From Friedmanniella luteola (GTDB lineage: Bacteria; Actinomycetota; Actinomycetes; Propionibacteriales; Propionibacteriaceae), in NCBI RefSeq assembly GCF_900105065.1, contig NZ_LT629749.1, positions 496,001 through 560,000 of the forward strand: DNA of 64,000 nt, read 5' to 3'. Under the pieces are notes generated by a model. The model did not search any database. It saw only the letters and a list, made by a program, of their open reading frames with translations, and was not told where the DNA came from. Position 1 is the stretch's first letter. Every line of letters begins with the position of its first letter. Shown piece by piece: positions 51,101 through 59,662 of the stretch. Made by a program: the position numbers and the translations under genes.

Positions 51101-52893
51101 TGTCCCCCGAGCCCGTCCCCCCGCTCCCTGAGCCCGTCCCCCCGCTCCCTGAGCCCGTCGAAGGGCCGCCCGCGCTGGCGTGGCGCGACGTCCGGATCTC
51201 CTACGCCCCTCGGCTGGGGGACACCGAGCCGGTGGTCGCCGTGGACGGGGTCAGCCTGGCCGTGCCCCGCGGCGGCACCGTCGGGATCGCGGGGGAGTCG
51301 GGCTGCGGGAAGTCGACGCTGGCGCTGTCGGCGCTGCGGCTGCTGCCCCGCTCGGCGCGGCTGGAGGGGTCGGTCGAGATCGGCGGCGAGGACCTGGTCA
51401 CGATGCGCTGGGGACGGCTGCGGGCCGTCCGCTGGACCGAGGCGGCCATCGTCTTCCAGGGCGCGATGCACTCGCTCAACCCGGTCCGGCCGGTCGGGAA
51501 GCAGATCGCCGAGGCGCTCGAGCTGCACCGGACCGGCGCGGCGGCCGACGACGCCGCGACGACGGCCCGGGTGGCCGAGCTGCTGGCCCTGGTGGACCTG
51601 CCCGCCGGCCGCGCGCGGTCCTACCCGCACGAGCTGTCGGGCGGCCAGAAGCAGCGGGTGATGATCGCGATGGCCCTGGCCTGCGACCCCGACGTCATCG
51701 TCGCCGACGAGCCGACGACGGCGCTCGACGTCGTCGTCCAGGCCCAGGTGCTGGACGTGCTGTCCGGCCTGGTCCGTGACCGCGGCCTGACCCTGGTGAT
51801 GATCAGCCACGACCTCGCGGTGCTCGCGGCCGTCTGCGAGCGGATCGTGGTGATGCGGCACGGCCGGGTGGTCGAGGAGGGCCCGGCGCGGCAGGTGGTC
51901 ACCGACCCGCAGCACGAGCACACGCGCGAGCTCGCCGCGGCCTTCCCGGTGATCGGCGACCCGGCGTCGCGGCTGCAGGTGGGCACGCGCGCAGGTTCCC
52001 GCCCGGTGAGCCCGTCGAACCGCCCTTCGACGGGCTCAGGGAGCGAGAGGGCGGGCTCAGGGGGCGAGGGGGCGGGCTCAGGGGGCGAGGGTCCCGGCTC
52101 AGGGGGCGAGGGGGCGGGCGCCGCGCCGCTGCTCGAGGTGGACGACCTCGTCGTCGACTTCTCCGCCCGCGGGACGCGGGTGCGGGCGGTCGACCACGTC
52201 TCGCTGAGCTGCGGGGCGGGGGAGGTCGTGGCCCTGGTGGGCCAGTCGGGCTCCGGCAAGACGACGTTGGCCCGGACCATCCTGGGGCTGCAGCCCGCCA
52301 CCGCGGGCGACGTCCGCTACGCCGGGTCGCCGCTGCCGCGCGACCGGGCCGGGCTCAAGGCCTACCGGCGGCAGGTCCAGTTCGTCCTGCAGGACCCGAG
52401 CGCCTCGCTCAACCCCAAGCACAGCGTCTACGAGGCGGTGGCGGAGGGCATCCGGATCCACCGGCTACCCGGCGACGAGGAGCAGCGCGTGCGCGCGGCG
52501 CTCACCCAGGCCGAGCTCCTGCCGCCCGAGCGCTACCTGCGGGCCATCCCGCAGGAGCTGTCCGGCGGGCAGCGGCAGCGGGTGGTCATCGCCGGGGCTC
52601 TCGCGCTGGAGCCCGGCTTCCTCGTCGCCGACGAGCCGGTCGCCAGCCTGGACGCGTCCGTCCGCGGGGAGATCCTCGCCCTGCTGCTCCGGTTGAAACG
52701 CGACCTCGGGCTGGGCGCCCTGGTCATCACCCACGACCTGGGGCTGGCCTGGAACATCGCCGACCGGGTGCTGGTCATGCACCGCGGGCAGATCGTGGAG
52801 AGCGGACCGGTGGAGCAGGTGCTGCTCGACCCGCAGCACGCGTACACGCGCAGCCTGCTCGCGGTCGTGCCGTCGGAGCTGGGCCGCCGGTGA
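51100..52893 (+). CDS. Fused peptide ABC transporter ATPase (DppD-DppF type)
   Basis: A 597-residue protein with two nucleotide-binding domains. Domain 1 has GESGCGKST, LSGGQKQR and VIVADEPTTALDV; domain 2 has GQSGSGKTT, LSGGQRQR and FLVADEPVASLDA. Two low-complexity segments are repeat-derived: residues 4-22 (EPVPPLP units) and the inter-domain linker at about 305-345 (AGSGGEG units). It powers the two permeases upstream. ATG 51100 shares its A with the previous stop. Confidence 0.93.
   Translation: MSPEPVPPLPEPVPPLPEPVEGPPALAWRDVRISYAPRLGDTEPVVAVDGVSLAVPRGGTVGIAGESGCGKSTLALSALRLLPRSARLEGSVEIGGEDLVTMRWGRLRAVRWTEAAIVFQGAMHSLNPVRPVGKQIAEALELHRTGAAADDAATTARVAELLALVDLPAGRARSYPHELSGGQKQRVMIAMALACDPDVIVADEPTTALDVVVQAQVLDVLSGLVRDRGLTLVMISHDLAVLAAVCERIVVMRHGRVVEEGPARQVVTDPQHEHTRELAAAFPVIGDPASRLQVGTRAGSRPVSPSNRPSTGSGSERAGSGGEGAGSGGEGPGSGGEGAGAAPLLEVDDLVVDFSARGTRVRAVDHVSLSCGAGEVVALVGQSGSGKTTLARTILGLQPATAGDVRYAGSPLPRDRAGLKAYRRQVQFVLQDPSASLNPKHSVYEAVAEGIRIHRLPGDEEQRVRAALTQAELLPPERYLRAIPQELSGGQRQRVVIAGALALEPGFLVADEPVASLDASVRGEILALLLRLKRDLGLGALVITHDLGLAWNIADRVLVMHRGQIVESGPVEQVLLDPQHAYTRSLLAVVPSELGRR
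51109..51165. repeat. In-frame 21-bp repeat in the ATPase N terminus
   Basis: Two identical 21-base units (51109-51129, 51130-51150) plus a partial third encode EPVPPLP-EPVPPLP-EPVEG. The third unit ends in the GAGCCCGTCGAAGGG form of the dispersed repeat. Confidence 0.85.
52012..52113. repeat. In-frame 21-bp repeats in the ATPase linker
   Basis: GAGCCCGTCGAA and an inverted CTTCGACGGGCTCAGGGAG are followed by three 21-base units at 52051, 52072 and 52093 encoding AGSGGEG, AGSGGEG and PGSGGEG. They form the flexible linker between the two ATPase domains. Confidence 0.85.
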
Positions 52894-53837
52894 CCGGCGT
52901 CGACGGCCTCGGCCCGCTGGTCCCTGGCGACCGGGTGGCGCTGGTGGCCCCCGCCGGCCCCACCCCGCCCGAGCAGCTCGGCCGTGCCGAGGCGCTGCTG
53001 CGCTCCTGGGGGCTGGAGCCAGTGGTCTTCCCCGGCGCCCGGGCGTCCCACCCGCGGGCGCCCTACCTGGCGGCCGAGGACGCGCAGCGCGCCCGCGACC
53101 TGGAGGACGCCTGGTGCGACGCCACGGTCGCCGGCGTCTTCGCGCTCCGCGGCGGCTACGGCAGCGTCCGGGTGCTCGACCGGCTGGACGTCCAGCGGAT
53201 GCGGGCGGCCCGGCCCAAGCCGTTCTACGGCAGCTCCGACCTGACGGCCGTGCACGAGTGGCTGCGCGAGCAGCTGGGCGTGGCCAGCTGGTTCACGCCG
53301 ATGGTCGGCACCACCTCCGTGCTCGACGACGCGGAGGCGACGGCGTCGCTGCGCGCCGCGGTGCTCGAGGGCCTGGCGGGCCGACGGTGGTCGGCCCGGG
53401 CGGCGTCGGTGCTGGTGCCGGGCACCGCGACCGGCACCCTCATCGGCGGCAACGCCTCGCTGCTGGCCATGACGCTCGGCGCCCGCCGCCGCCCGCCGCT
53501 GGACCACCGCGGCACGATCGTCCTGCTGGAGGACGTCACCGAGGAGACCTACCGGATCGACGGCTACCTCGCCAGCCTGCTGCGGGCGGGCTGGTTCGAC
53601 GGCGTCGTCGGGATCGCCCTGGGCAGCTGGCAGGCGTGCAGCCCGCTGCCCGAGATCGAGGCGCTGTGCCGGGAGCTGCTGGCGCCCCTGGGCGTGCCCC
53701 TGGTGTGGGAGCTGGGGTTCGGGCACGGGCCCGCGGCGCACAGCCTGCCGCTGGGCCGGCGGGGGACGCTGGTGGCCGAGCCGGGCCGGCCGCCGGAGCT
53801 GGTGATGGCGCCGGAGCCTGCGGGGGCGGCCGCGTGA
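52890..53837 (+). CDS. LD-carboxypeptidase (S66 family, LdcA/MccF-like)
   Basis: A 315-residue serine peptidase. Nucleophile Ser116 is in YGSSDLT (the GYSD site of LdcA), and Glu214 (VLLEDV) and His279 (FGHG) complete the triad; RGGYGS and GGNASLL are family motifs. LdcA enzymes remove D-Ala from the m-DAP of murein tetrapeptides during recycling, while MccF relatives cleave microcin-type acyl-AMPs. GTG 52890 overlaps the ATPase stop, so it belongs to the transporter operon, which favours the cell-wall-peptide role. Confidence 0.88.
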   Translation: MTGVDGLGPLVPGDRVALVAPAGPTPPEQLGRAEALLRSWGLEPVVFPGARASHPRAPYLAAEDAQRARDLEDAWCDATVAGVFALRGGYGSVRVLDRLDVQRMRAARPKPFYGSSDLTAVHEWLREQLGVASWFTPMVGTTSVLDDAEATASLRAAVLEGLAGRRWSARAASVLVPGTATGTLIGGNASLLAMTLGARRRPPLDHRGTIVLLEDVTEETYRIDGYLASLLRAGWFDGVVGIALGSWQACSPLPEIEALCRELLAPLGVPLVWELGFGHGPAAHSLPLGRRGTLVAEPGRPPELVMAPEPAGAAA

Positions 53838-54457
53838 GCGAGGTGGCCCGGCCCCGCGCGTCGACCCAGCTGAAGCACCGGCTGCTGGAGGCGCACCGCG
53901 CGGAGCTGGCCGCCGGGCTGGCCTGGGCGTCTTCGGACCCCAGCCTGGAGGCCGCAGCCGCCCTGGTCACGGGCTCGCGCCGCCGGTTCGTCATCGGGGC
54001 GGCGACGTCGTTCACCTACGCCTCGCTGCTCGCCGCCAAGCTGAGCGCCGCGCTGGCCAAGGTGACGCTGGTCGACGGGACGATCGTCCGGCCGCTCGAC
54101 CTGCTGTCCGACGTCCGCGACAGCGACGTGATGATCGCGGTCTCCTTCAGCCCCTACCGGCGCTACACCGTCGAGGCGGCCGTACCGTTCGTCCGGGCCG
54201 GCGGGGCGCTGGTCGTCATCACCGACGCCCCCGACGCCCCCCTGGTCGCGCACGCGACCGAGGCCGTGGTCATCGACGCCCCGGGCGACCGGTCCGACTC
54301 GGCCCGGCTGCACCCGGAGTCACCGCTGGCGCCCCCGGTCGTCGTCGCCATGGTCATCGACGTGCTGACGGCGCTCTCCAGCGCCAGCGCCAAGGGCGCG
54401 CAGCGCCGGATCGCCGACCGGGAGCGGCTGGCCCAGGAGCTGCACCTCTACCTCTGA
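53834..54457 (+). CDS. SIS-domain protein
   Basis: A 207-residue sugar-isomerase-fold protein. It has SRRRFVIGAATSFTYASLLA, SDVMIAVSFSPYRRYTVEAA (phosphosugar-binding Ser/Thr loop) and GGALVVITDAP. It resembles the SIS half of RpiR/MurR regulators but lacks the N-terminal helix-turn-helix, so it is either a phosphosugar-binding sensor or an isomerase/etherase-like enzyme. GTG 53834 overlaps the LD-carboxypeptidase stop; last gene of the operon. Confidence 0.8.
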   Translation: MSEVARPRASTQLKHRLLEAHRAELAAGLAWASSDPSLEAAAALVTGSRRRFVIGAATSFTYASLLAAKLSAALAKVTLVDGTIVRPLDLLSDVRDSDVMIAVSFSPYRRYTVEAAVPFVRAGGALVVITDAPDAPLVAHATEAVVIDAPGDRSDSARLHPESPLAPPVVVAMVIDVLTALSSASAKGAQRRIADRERLAQELHLYL

Positions 54458-54477
54458 CGCCACCGGCGGACCGACGT

Positions 54478-54517
54478 GTCAGCGCGTGCGGTCGCCAGCG
54501 CGACCACCGACGCTGAC
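54478..54517. terminator. Nested hairpin between the peptide operon and glyA
   Basis: GTCAGCG (54478-54484) pairs with CGCTGAC (54511-54517) and an inner GGTCG pairs with CGACC. It lies between convergent genes. Confidence 0.45.
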
Positions 54518-54536
54518 GAGACGGCCGCAGCGGGAA

Positions 54537-56009
54537 TCAGAGCTGCAGGCCGGGGTACAGCGGGAAGTCGGCGAGCAGCTCGGCGCAGGCCGCCTTGGTG
54601 CGGTCGGCGAGGCCGTCGGCCAGCACGTACCTGGCCTTGCCGGGCTTCCCGTTCGAGGCGGTCGCCGGCGTGGTGCCGCTGAGCACGTCCACGGCCAGCT
54701 CGGCCACCCGGTCGAACTCGTCGGCGCCGAAGCCGCGGGTGGTGAGCGCCGGGGTGCCCAGCCGGACGCCCGAGGTGTACCAGGCGCCGTTCGGGTCGCT
54801 GGGCACGGCGTTGCGGTTGGAGACGATGCCGGCGTCCAGCAGGGCCGACTCGGCCTGCCGGCCGGTCAGCCCGTAGCCGGAGACGTCGAGCAGCACCAGG
54901 TGGTTGTCGGTGCCGCCGGTGACCAGCGTGGCGCCCCGCCGGGTGAAGCCCTCGGCGAGGGCCTTCGCGTTGTCGGCGACCTGCTGGGCGTAGGTCTGGA
55001 ACCCGGTGGTGCGGGCCTCGGCCAGCGCGACGGCCTTGGCGGCCATCACGTGGGCCATCGGGCCGCCGAGCACCATCGGGCAGCCCCGGTCGACGGAGTC
55101 GGCGTACTCCTTCGTCGCCAGCACGAGGCCCCCGCGGGGCCCGCGGAGCGACTTGTGGGTGGTGCTGGTGACGATGTGGGCGTAGGGGACCGGGTCCTCC
55201 TCGCCGGTGAACACCTTGCCCGCCACCAGGCCGGCGAAGTGCGCCATGTCGACCATGAAGGTCGCGCCCACCTCGTCGGCGATCTCGCGCATCTTGGCGA
55301 AGTTCACGCGGCGGGGGTAGGCGGAGTAGCCGGCGATCAGCACCAGCGGCTTGAACTCCCGTGCGGCCGCGCGCACCTGGTCGTAGTCGATCAGCTGCGT
55401 CGTCGGGTCGGTGCCGTAGGAGCGCTGGTGGAACATCTTGCCGGAGATGTTCGGGCGGAAGCCGTGGGTGAGGTGGCCGCCGGCGTCCAGCGACATGCCC
55501 AGCGCCCGCTGGTGGCCGAACTTGTGGCGCAGCGACTCCCACTGCTCCTCGGAGAGGTCGTTGATGCCCTTGACGCCCACCTCGGCCAGCTCCGGCAGCT
55601 CGACCCGGTTCGCGAGGATCGCCCAGAAGGCGACGAGGTTGGCGTCGATGCCGGAGTGCGGCTGGACGTAGGCGTACTCGGCGCCGAACAGCTCACGGGC
55701 GTGCTCGGCGGCGATCGCCTCGACGGTGTCGACGTTCTGGCAGGCGGCGTAGAAGCGGTGGCCGACGGTGCCCTCGGCGTACTTGTCGGAGAACCAGCTG
55801 CCCATGGTCAGCAGCACCGCGGGGGAGGCGTAGTTCTCCGAGGCGATGAGCTTGAGCGAGCTGCGCTGGTCGGCCAGCTCCTGGCGGGTGGCCTCGGCGA
55901 TGCGCGGCTCGACCTGCTCGATCACCGACAGGGCGGCCTGGTAGGCCTGGGAAGCGGTGGCGGCGTAGTCCGCGCCGTTGGCGGCGGCGGTCGCGGTGGT
56001 GAGCGTCAC
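54537..56009 (-). CDS. glyA: Serine hydroxymethyltransferase
   Basis: A 490-residue PLP enzyme that interconverts serine and glycine with tetrahydrofolate. SENYASPAV, the PLP Lys286 in [13 protein letters not shown] and [10 protein letters not shown] identify it. It is about 60-70 residues longer than usual bacterial GlyA, mainly through an insertion at about residues 136-168 ([20 protein letters not shown]) between AFWAIL and [13 protein letters not shown] 56009; -10 TAGATT (56069-56064) gives a leader near 48 bases. Confidence 0.94.
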   Translation of the reverse strand: MTLTTATAAANGADYAATASQAYQAALSVIEQVEPRIAEATRQELADQRSSLKLIASENYASPAVLLTMGSWFSDKYAEGTVGHRFYAACQNVDTVEAIAAEHARELFGAEYAYVQPHSGIDANLVAFWAILANRVELPELAEVGVKGINDLSEEQWESLRHKFGHQRALGMSLDAGGHLTHGFRPNISGKMFHQRSYGTDPTTQLIDYDQVRAAAREFKPLVLIAGYSAYPRRVNFAKMREIADEVGATFMVDMAHFAGLVAGKVFTGEEDPVPYAHIVTSTTHKSLRGPRGGLVLATKEYADSVDRGCPMVLGGPMAHVMAAKAVALAEARTTGFQTYAQQVADNAKALAEGFTRRGATLVTGGTDNHLVLLDVSGYGLTGRQAESALLDAGIVSNRNAVPSDPNGAWYTSGVRLGTPALTTRGFGADEFDRVAELAVDVLSGTTPATASNGKPGKARYVLADGLADRTKAACAELLADFPLYPGLQL

Positions 56010-56066
56010 GATCTCTCCAGCGGGTGGGGTGCGGGGTGGCCCGGCGTGGACCGGACCGAGGTCAAT

Positions 56067-57005
56067 CTACCGGGACGGGGCCCGTCCGCCGCCCGGGCGT
56101 GCTGCGGACGCCGCGTCCTCGGGCTGGTCGACCAGGTCGGCGGGCAGGAACATCTCCGTCCCGACGACGGTGAGCAGGGACAGCGCCCCCGCCTCCGGCG
56201 TGCCGGCGGCGGCCGAGTAGACGACGACGGACTGGTCGTCGTCGGGGACCAGCAGGGTGTCGCAGTCCAGCACCAGCGGACCCAGCCGGGGGTGCAGCAC
56301 GGTCTTGCGGTGGCTGCGCCAGCCGCCGGCGGGCTCGGACCGCCACAGGGCCACGAACTCGGGCGACCCTGCCTGCAGGTCCGCCAGCAGCCGGCGCAGG
56401 CCGGGGTCGCCGGGGTAGCGGGCGGCCGCGGTGCGCAGGCTGGCGACGGTCTGGGCGGCGATGGCGGCGCTCTCGCCCGGGCCGACGCCGACGGGGTGCC
56501 GGGCCGCGTCGCCGGGCTCGGGCAGGAAGCGCAGCCGGTTCATGTTGCGACGCTCGGGTCGCACCGCCGACAGGTCCCCCAGCAGGGCCGACGCCATCGC
56601 GTTCCAGGCGAGGATGTCGCCCTTGGCGCTGGTCACCAGCACGGGCAGGTCGACGAAGCGGTCGACCAGCCGCAGCACGGTGGCCCGGACCTGGAGCGCG
56701 ATCGTCCCCGGCGTCGGCGGGGCGGACCCGGCGAGGTGGAACAGCTCGGCGCGCTCGTCGTCGCCGAGCCGCAGCGCCCGGGCCAGGGCGCCCAGCACCG
56801 AGGCGGACGGGTGCGGCCCCCGACCCTGCTCGAGCCGGACGACGTAGTCGACGCTGATCCCGGCCAGCATGGCCAGCTCCTCGCGGCGCAGCCCGGCGAC
56901 CCGGCGGTGCAGTCCGGCGGGCAGGCCCACGTCCGCCGGGCTCACCCGGGCGCGGGCGCGGCGCAGCACGGTGGCGAGCTCGGCGCGGTTCACGGCGGTG
57001 GTCAC
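56067..57005 (-). CDS. XRE/MmyB-type transcriptional regulator
   Basis: A 312-residue regulator. The N-terminal helix-turn-helix (VAGLRREELAMLAGISVDYV, VRLEQGRG) is followed by an MmyB-like PAS-type ligand-binding domain (VLVTSAKGDILAWNAMASAL). Such regulators usually repress a divergent short-chain dehydrogenase, and one lies exactly there at 57106. GTG 57005 starts the protein cleanly; longer frames are unsupported. Confidence 0.88.
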   Translation of the reverse strand: MTTAVNRAELATVLRRARARVSPADVGLPAGLHRRVAGLRREELAMLAGISVDYVVRLEQGRGPHPSASVLGALARALRLGDDERAELFHLAGSAPPTPGTIALQVRATVLRLVDRFVDLPVLVTSAKGDILAWNAMASALLGDLSAVRPERRNMNRLRFLPEPGDAARHPVGVGPGESAAIAAQTVASLRTAAARYPGDPGLRRLLADLQAGSPEFVALWRSEPAGGWRSHRKTVLHPRLGPLVLDCDTLLVPDDDQSVVVYSAAAGTPEAGALSLLTVVGTEMFLPADLVDQPEDAASAARPGGGRAPSR

Positions 57006-57105
57006 CGCCCCAGCATGCTCCGGCGTGGCCGCGCCCGGGTAGGAGCGCCGGTCCCACGACCGACCGGCCCTGGTGCGGGTCCGCGGGGCCGCCGACGCTG
57101 GCTCC

Positions 57106-57837
57106 ATGACCACACCTGCTGCCTCCTCACCCGTCGCCCTCGTCACCGGGGCCAACAAGGGTCTCGGCCTCGAGACCGTCGTCCGCCTCGCCGCGCTCGG
57201 CTGGACCGTCCACCTCGGCGCCCGGGACCCCGAGCGCCTCGACCAGGCGGTCGCCGAGGTCGCGGGCCGCGTCGACGGCGCCGACGTCCGGCCGCTGCCC
57301 CTCGACGTCACCGACGACGCCTCCGTCGCCGCGGCCGTCGCGACCGTCCGGGCCGCGTCCGGCCGGCTCGACGTGCTGGTGAACAACGCGGGGGTCGCCG
57401 GCACCCACGCCGCCCCGGCCGACACCGTCGCCGCCGACTTCCTGCCCGTCTTCGGGGTCAACGTGCTGGGCCCGGTGCGGATGACCGCCGCGTTCCTGCC
57501 GCTGCTCCGGGCCGCCGCGGCGCCCCGGGTGGTCATGGTCTCGAGCGGGCTCGGCTCCTTCGGCGTGACGACGGACCCCGGCCGGTTCGAGTCCCAGGTG
57601 CCCTCGGTCGTCTACCCGTCCGCCAAGGCCGCGCTGAACATGATCACCAGCCAGTACGCGAAGTTCCTCGACGGCGTCCGGGTCGTCGCCGTCGACCCCG
57701 GCTACACCGCGACCGACCTCAACGCGCACTCCGGGCCGCAGACGGTGACGGAGGGGACCGACGCGGTGGTCCAGGCGTGCACCGCGGACGACCTGCCGGG
57801 CACCTTCTTCAGCCGCTCGGGCGTCGAGCCCTGGTGA
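57106..57837 (+). CDS. Short-chain dehydrogenase/reductase, probable target of the MmyB regulator
   Basis: A 243-residue SDR with TGANKGLGLETV, NNAGVAG, MVSSGLGSF (Ser) and YPSAK (YxxxK). Sequence style fits carbonyl-reductase-like SDRs with aldehyde or ketone substrates. Starts at ATG 57106, 100 bases from the divergent regulator; a weak -10 (GACGCT) ends 6 bases upstream. Confidence 0.88.
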   Translation: MTTPAASSPVALVTGANKGLGLETVVRLAALGWTVHLGARDPERLDQAVAEVAGRVDGADVRPLPLDVTDDASVAAAVATVRAASGRLDVLVNNAGVAGTHAAPADTVAADFLPVFGVNVLGPVRMTAAFLPLLRAAAAPRVVMVSSGLGSFGVTTDPGRFESQVPSVVYPSAKAALNMITSQYAKFLDGVRVVAVDPGYTATDLNAHSGPQTVTEGTDAVVQACTADDLPGTFFSRSGVEPW

Positions 57838-57899
57838 GCCGTCCGTGGACGGTGCCCCGGCGGCGAGAACTGTCGGTGGTCGGTGCTGGACTGGTCCTC

Positions 57900-58673
57900 G
57901 TGACCGAGCAGCCTCCCGGCCCGACGTCGCTCGACGAGCGCTTCGCCGCCGGCCTCGACGAGCAGACCTGGACGCCCGCCTACATGCCGGCGTGGAGCTC
58001 CCGGGCCGCGGCCGCGGCCACCTGGTCGGTGCAGGCGGACGGCCTGCACCTGAGCCTGCCGCCCGAGCACCCGCGGTGGTGTCCCGACCTGCACCCCGGC
58101 GCCCTGCGCGTCTCGGCGGTGCAGAGCGGCAACTGGTCCGGCCCGCTCGGCAGCACGCGCGGCCAGCAGCCGTTCGCCGACGGGCTCGTCGTGACCGAGG
58201 AGCAGCCGGCGCAGTGGGGCTGCACCCCCTGGTACGGCCGCGTGGAGGTGGAGTGCCGGGCGGTCCTCGACCCGGCCTCGATGTTCTCGGCCTGGATGGT
58301 GGGGCTGGAGGACCGGCCGGAGCGGTGCGGGGAGATCTGCCTGGTCGAGGTGTTCGGCGACACGGTCGCGGGCGGGTCGGTCGGGCTCGGCTCGGGCCTG
58401 CACCCCTTCCGCGATCCCGCCCTGCACGAGGAGTTCAGCGCCGAGCCGACCGCGCTCGACGTCGCGGGGTGGCACCGCTACGCGGTCACCTGGACCCCGG
58501 ACGGCGTCACGTTCTCCGTCGACGGGCGGACGCACCGGACCTCGGCCCAGTCCCCGGCCTACCCGATGGAGCTGGTCCTCGCCGTCTTCGACTTCCCCGA
58601 CCGGCGGACGGCCCCGGCCACGCTGGTGACCGAGCTCGACGTCCGCCAGGTGCAGGTCCGACCGCCCGGCTGA
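57900..58673 (+). CDS. GH16-like concanavalin-fold protein with altered active site
   Basis: A 257-residue beta-jelly-roll protein similar to family 16 glycosidases (WYGRVEVECRA, AGWHRYAVTWTPDGVTFSVDG). At the catalytic ExDxxE site it reads EICLVE: Glu145 and Glu150 remain but the middle Asp is Cys147. No signal peptide is visible, unusual for GH16 enzymes acting on polysaccharides. It may be a cytoplasmic sugar-binding or modified hydrolase. GTG 57900 is a probable start. Confidence 0.7.
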   Translation: MTEQPPGPTSLDERFAAGLDEQTWTPAYMPAWSSRAAAAATWSVQADGLHLSLPPEHPRWCPDLHPGALRVSAVQSGNWSGPLGSTRGQQPFADGLVVTEEQPAQWGCTPWYGRVEVECRAVLDPASMFSAWMVGLEDRPERCGEICLVEVFGDTVAGGSVGLGSGLHPFRDPALHEEFSAEPTALDVAGWHRYAVTWTPDGVTFSVDGRTHRTSAQSPAYPMELVLAVFDFPDRRTAPATLVTELDVRQVQVRPPG

Positions 58674-58689
58674 CGGCGGCCGACCCGGG

Positions 58690-59661
58690 TCAGCGGCGGC
58701 TGCGGGCGATCTCGTAGAGGGCGATGCCCGTGGCCACGCCCGCGTTCAGCGACTCCACCGACGCGGTGATCGGGATGGACGCCAGGGTGTCGCAGGCCTC
58801 CCGGACCAGCCGGGACAGCCCGTCGCCCTCGCTGCCCACCACGAGCAGCAGCGGGCCGCTGGTCTGGGGGAGGTCGGCGATGTCGGTCTCCGCCTCGCCG
58901 TCGAGGCCGACGAGGAAGAACCCGGCGTCCTTGTACGCCCGCAGCGCCCGGTTGAGGTTGGTGGCCCGGGCGATCGGGATCCGGGCCGCGGCGCCGGCGG
59001 ACGTCTTCCACGCGGCGGCCGTCATGCCCGCGGAGCGGCGCTCGGGGATCAGCACGCCCTGGGCGCCGAAGGCGGCGGACGAGCGGACCACGGCCCCGAG
59101 GTTGCGGGGGTCGGTGATGGAGTCGAGCGCCACGACCAGCGGCTCGCCGTCGGTGTCCAGCGCGGCGGCCAGCAGGTCGTCGGGGTGCGCGTAGGTGAAC
59201 TCCGGCAGCTGCAGGGCGACGCCTTGGTGGATCGCGCCGCCCGTCATCTTGTCGAGCTGGTCGCGGGTCACCTCGAGCATCGGCGTCTTGGTGTCGGCCG
59301 CCAGCTTGAGGATGTCGCGCAGCCGGTCGTCGCGCTCCGCGCCCTCGCTGATGTAGGCCGTCTTGATGGGGATGCCGGCCTGCATGGCCTCGAGGACGGG
59401 GTTGCGGCCCGCCACCCACTCCGGGCCCGTGCCGGGCCGGCCGGTGCGCTGGGTCGGCCCGCTGCCGCGGTCGCCCCGACCGCGGGCGGCGGCGGCCGCC
59501 GCGGCCTTGGGCGAGACGTAGGACTTGTGGTACGGCCGGTCCTCGGCCCGCGGCGTCGCGCCGCGGCCTTCCAGACCCCGGCGGACGCGTCCGCCGGAGC
59601 CGGCGGTGTTGCCCTTGCCCTTGCGGCGGACGGCGCCCTTGCGCTGGCTGTTCCCGGGCAT
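58690..59661 (-). CDS. rlmB: 23S rRNA 2'-O-ribose methyltransferase (RlmB/TrmH family)
   Basis: A 323-residue SPOUT methyltransferase. A basic N-terminal tail of about 75 residues is followed by the substrate-binding domain (VAGRNPVLEAMQAGIP) and the trefoil-knot domain with ALDSITDPRNLGAVVRSS, LLVVGSEGDGLS and SLNAGVATGIALYE. It methylates a 23S rRNA ribose with SAM. ATG 59661 has AGGAG and lies 1 base after cysS. Confidence 0.92.
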   Translation of the reverse strand: MPGNSQRKGAVRRKGKGNTAGSGGRVRRGLEGRGATPRAEDRPYHKSYVSPKAAAAAAARGRGDRGSGPTQRTGRPGTGPEWVAGRNPVLEAMQAGIPIKTAYISEGAERDDRLRDILKLAADTKTPMLEVTRDQLDKMTGGAIHQGVALQLPEFTYAHPDDLLAAALDTDGEPLVVALDSITDPRNLGAVVRSSAAFGAQGVLIPERRSAGMTAAAWKTSAGAAARIPIARATNLNRALRAYKDAGFFLVGLDGEAETDIADLPQTSGPLLLVVGSEGDGLSRLVREACDTLASIPITASVESLNAGVATGIALYEIARSRR

Positions 59662-59662
59662 C

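Noticed and set aside
53834-54457. Calling the SIS protein a MurR/RpiR regulator
   Set aside because: The N-terminal helix-turn-helix domain is absent and no upstream in-frame sequence supplies it.
56010-56069. Possible riboswitch upstream of glyA
   Set aside because: The leader is only about 48 bases, too short for known THF or glycine riboswitch folds, and no aptamer motif was seen.
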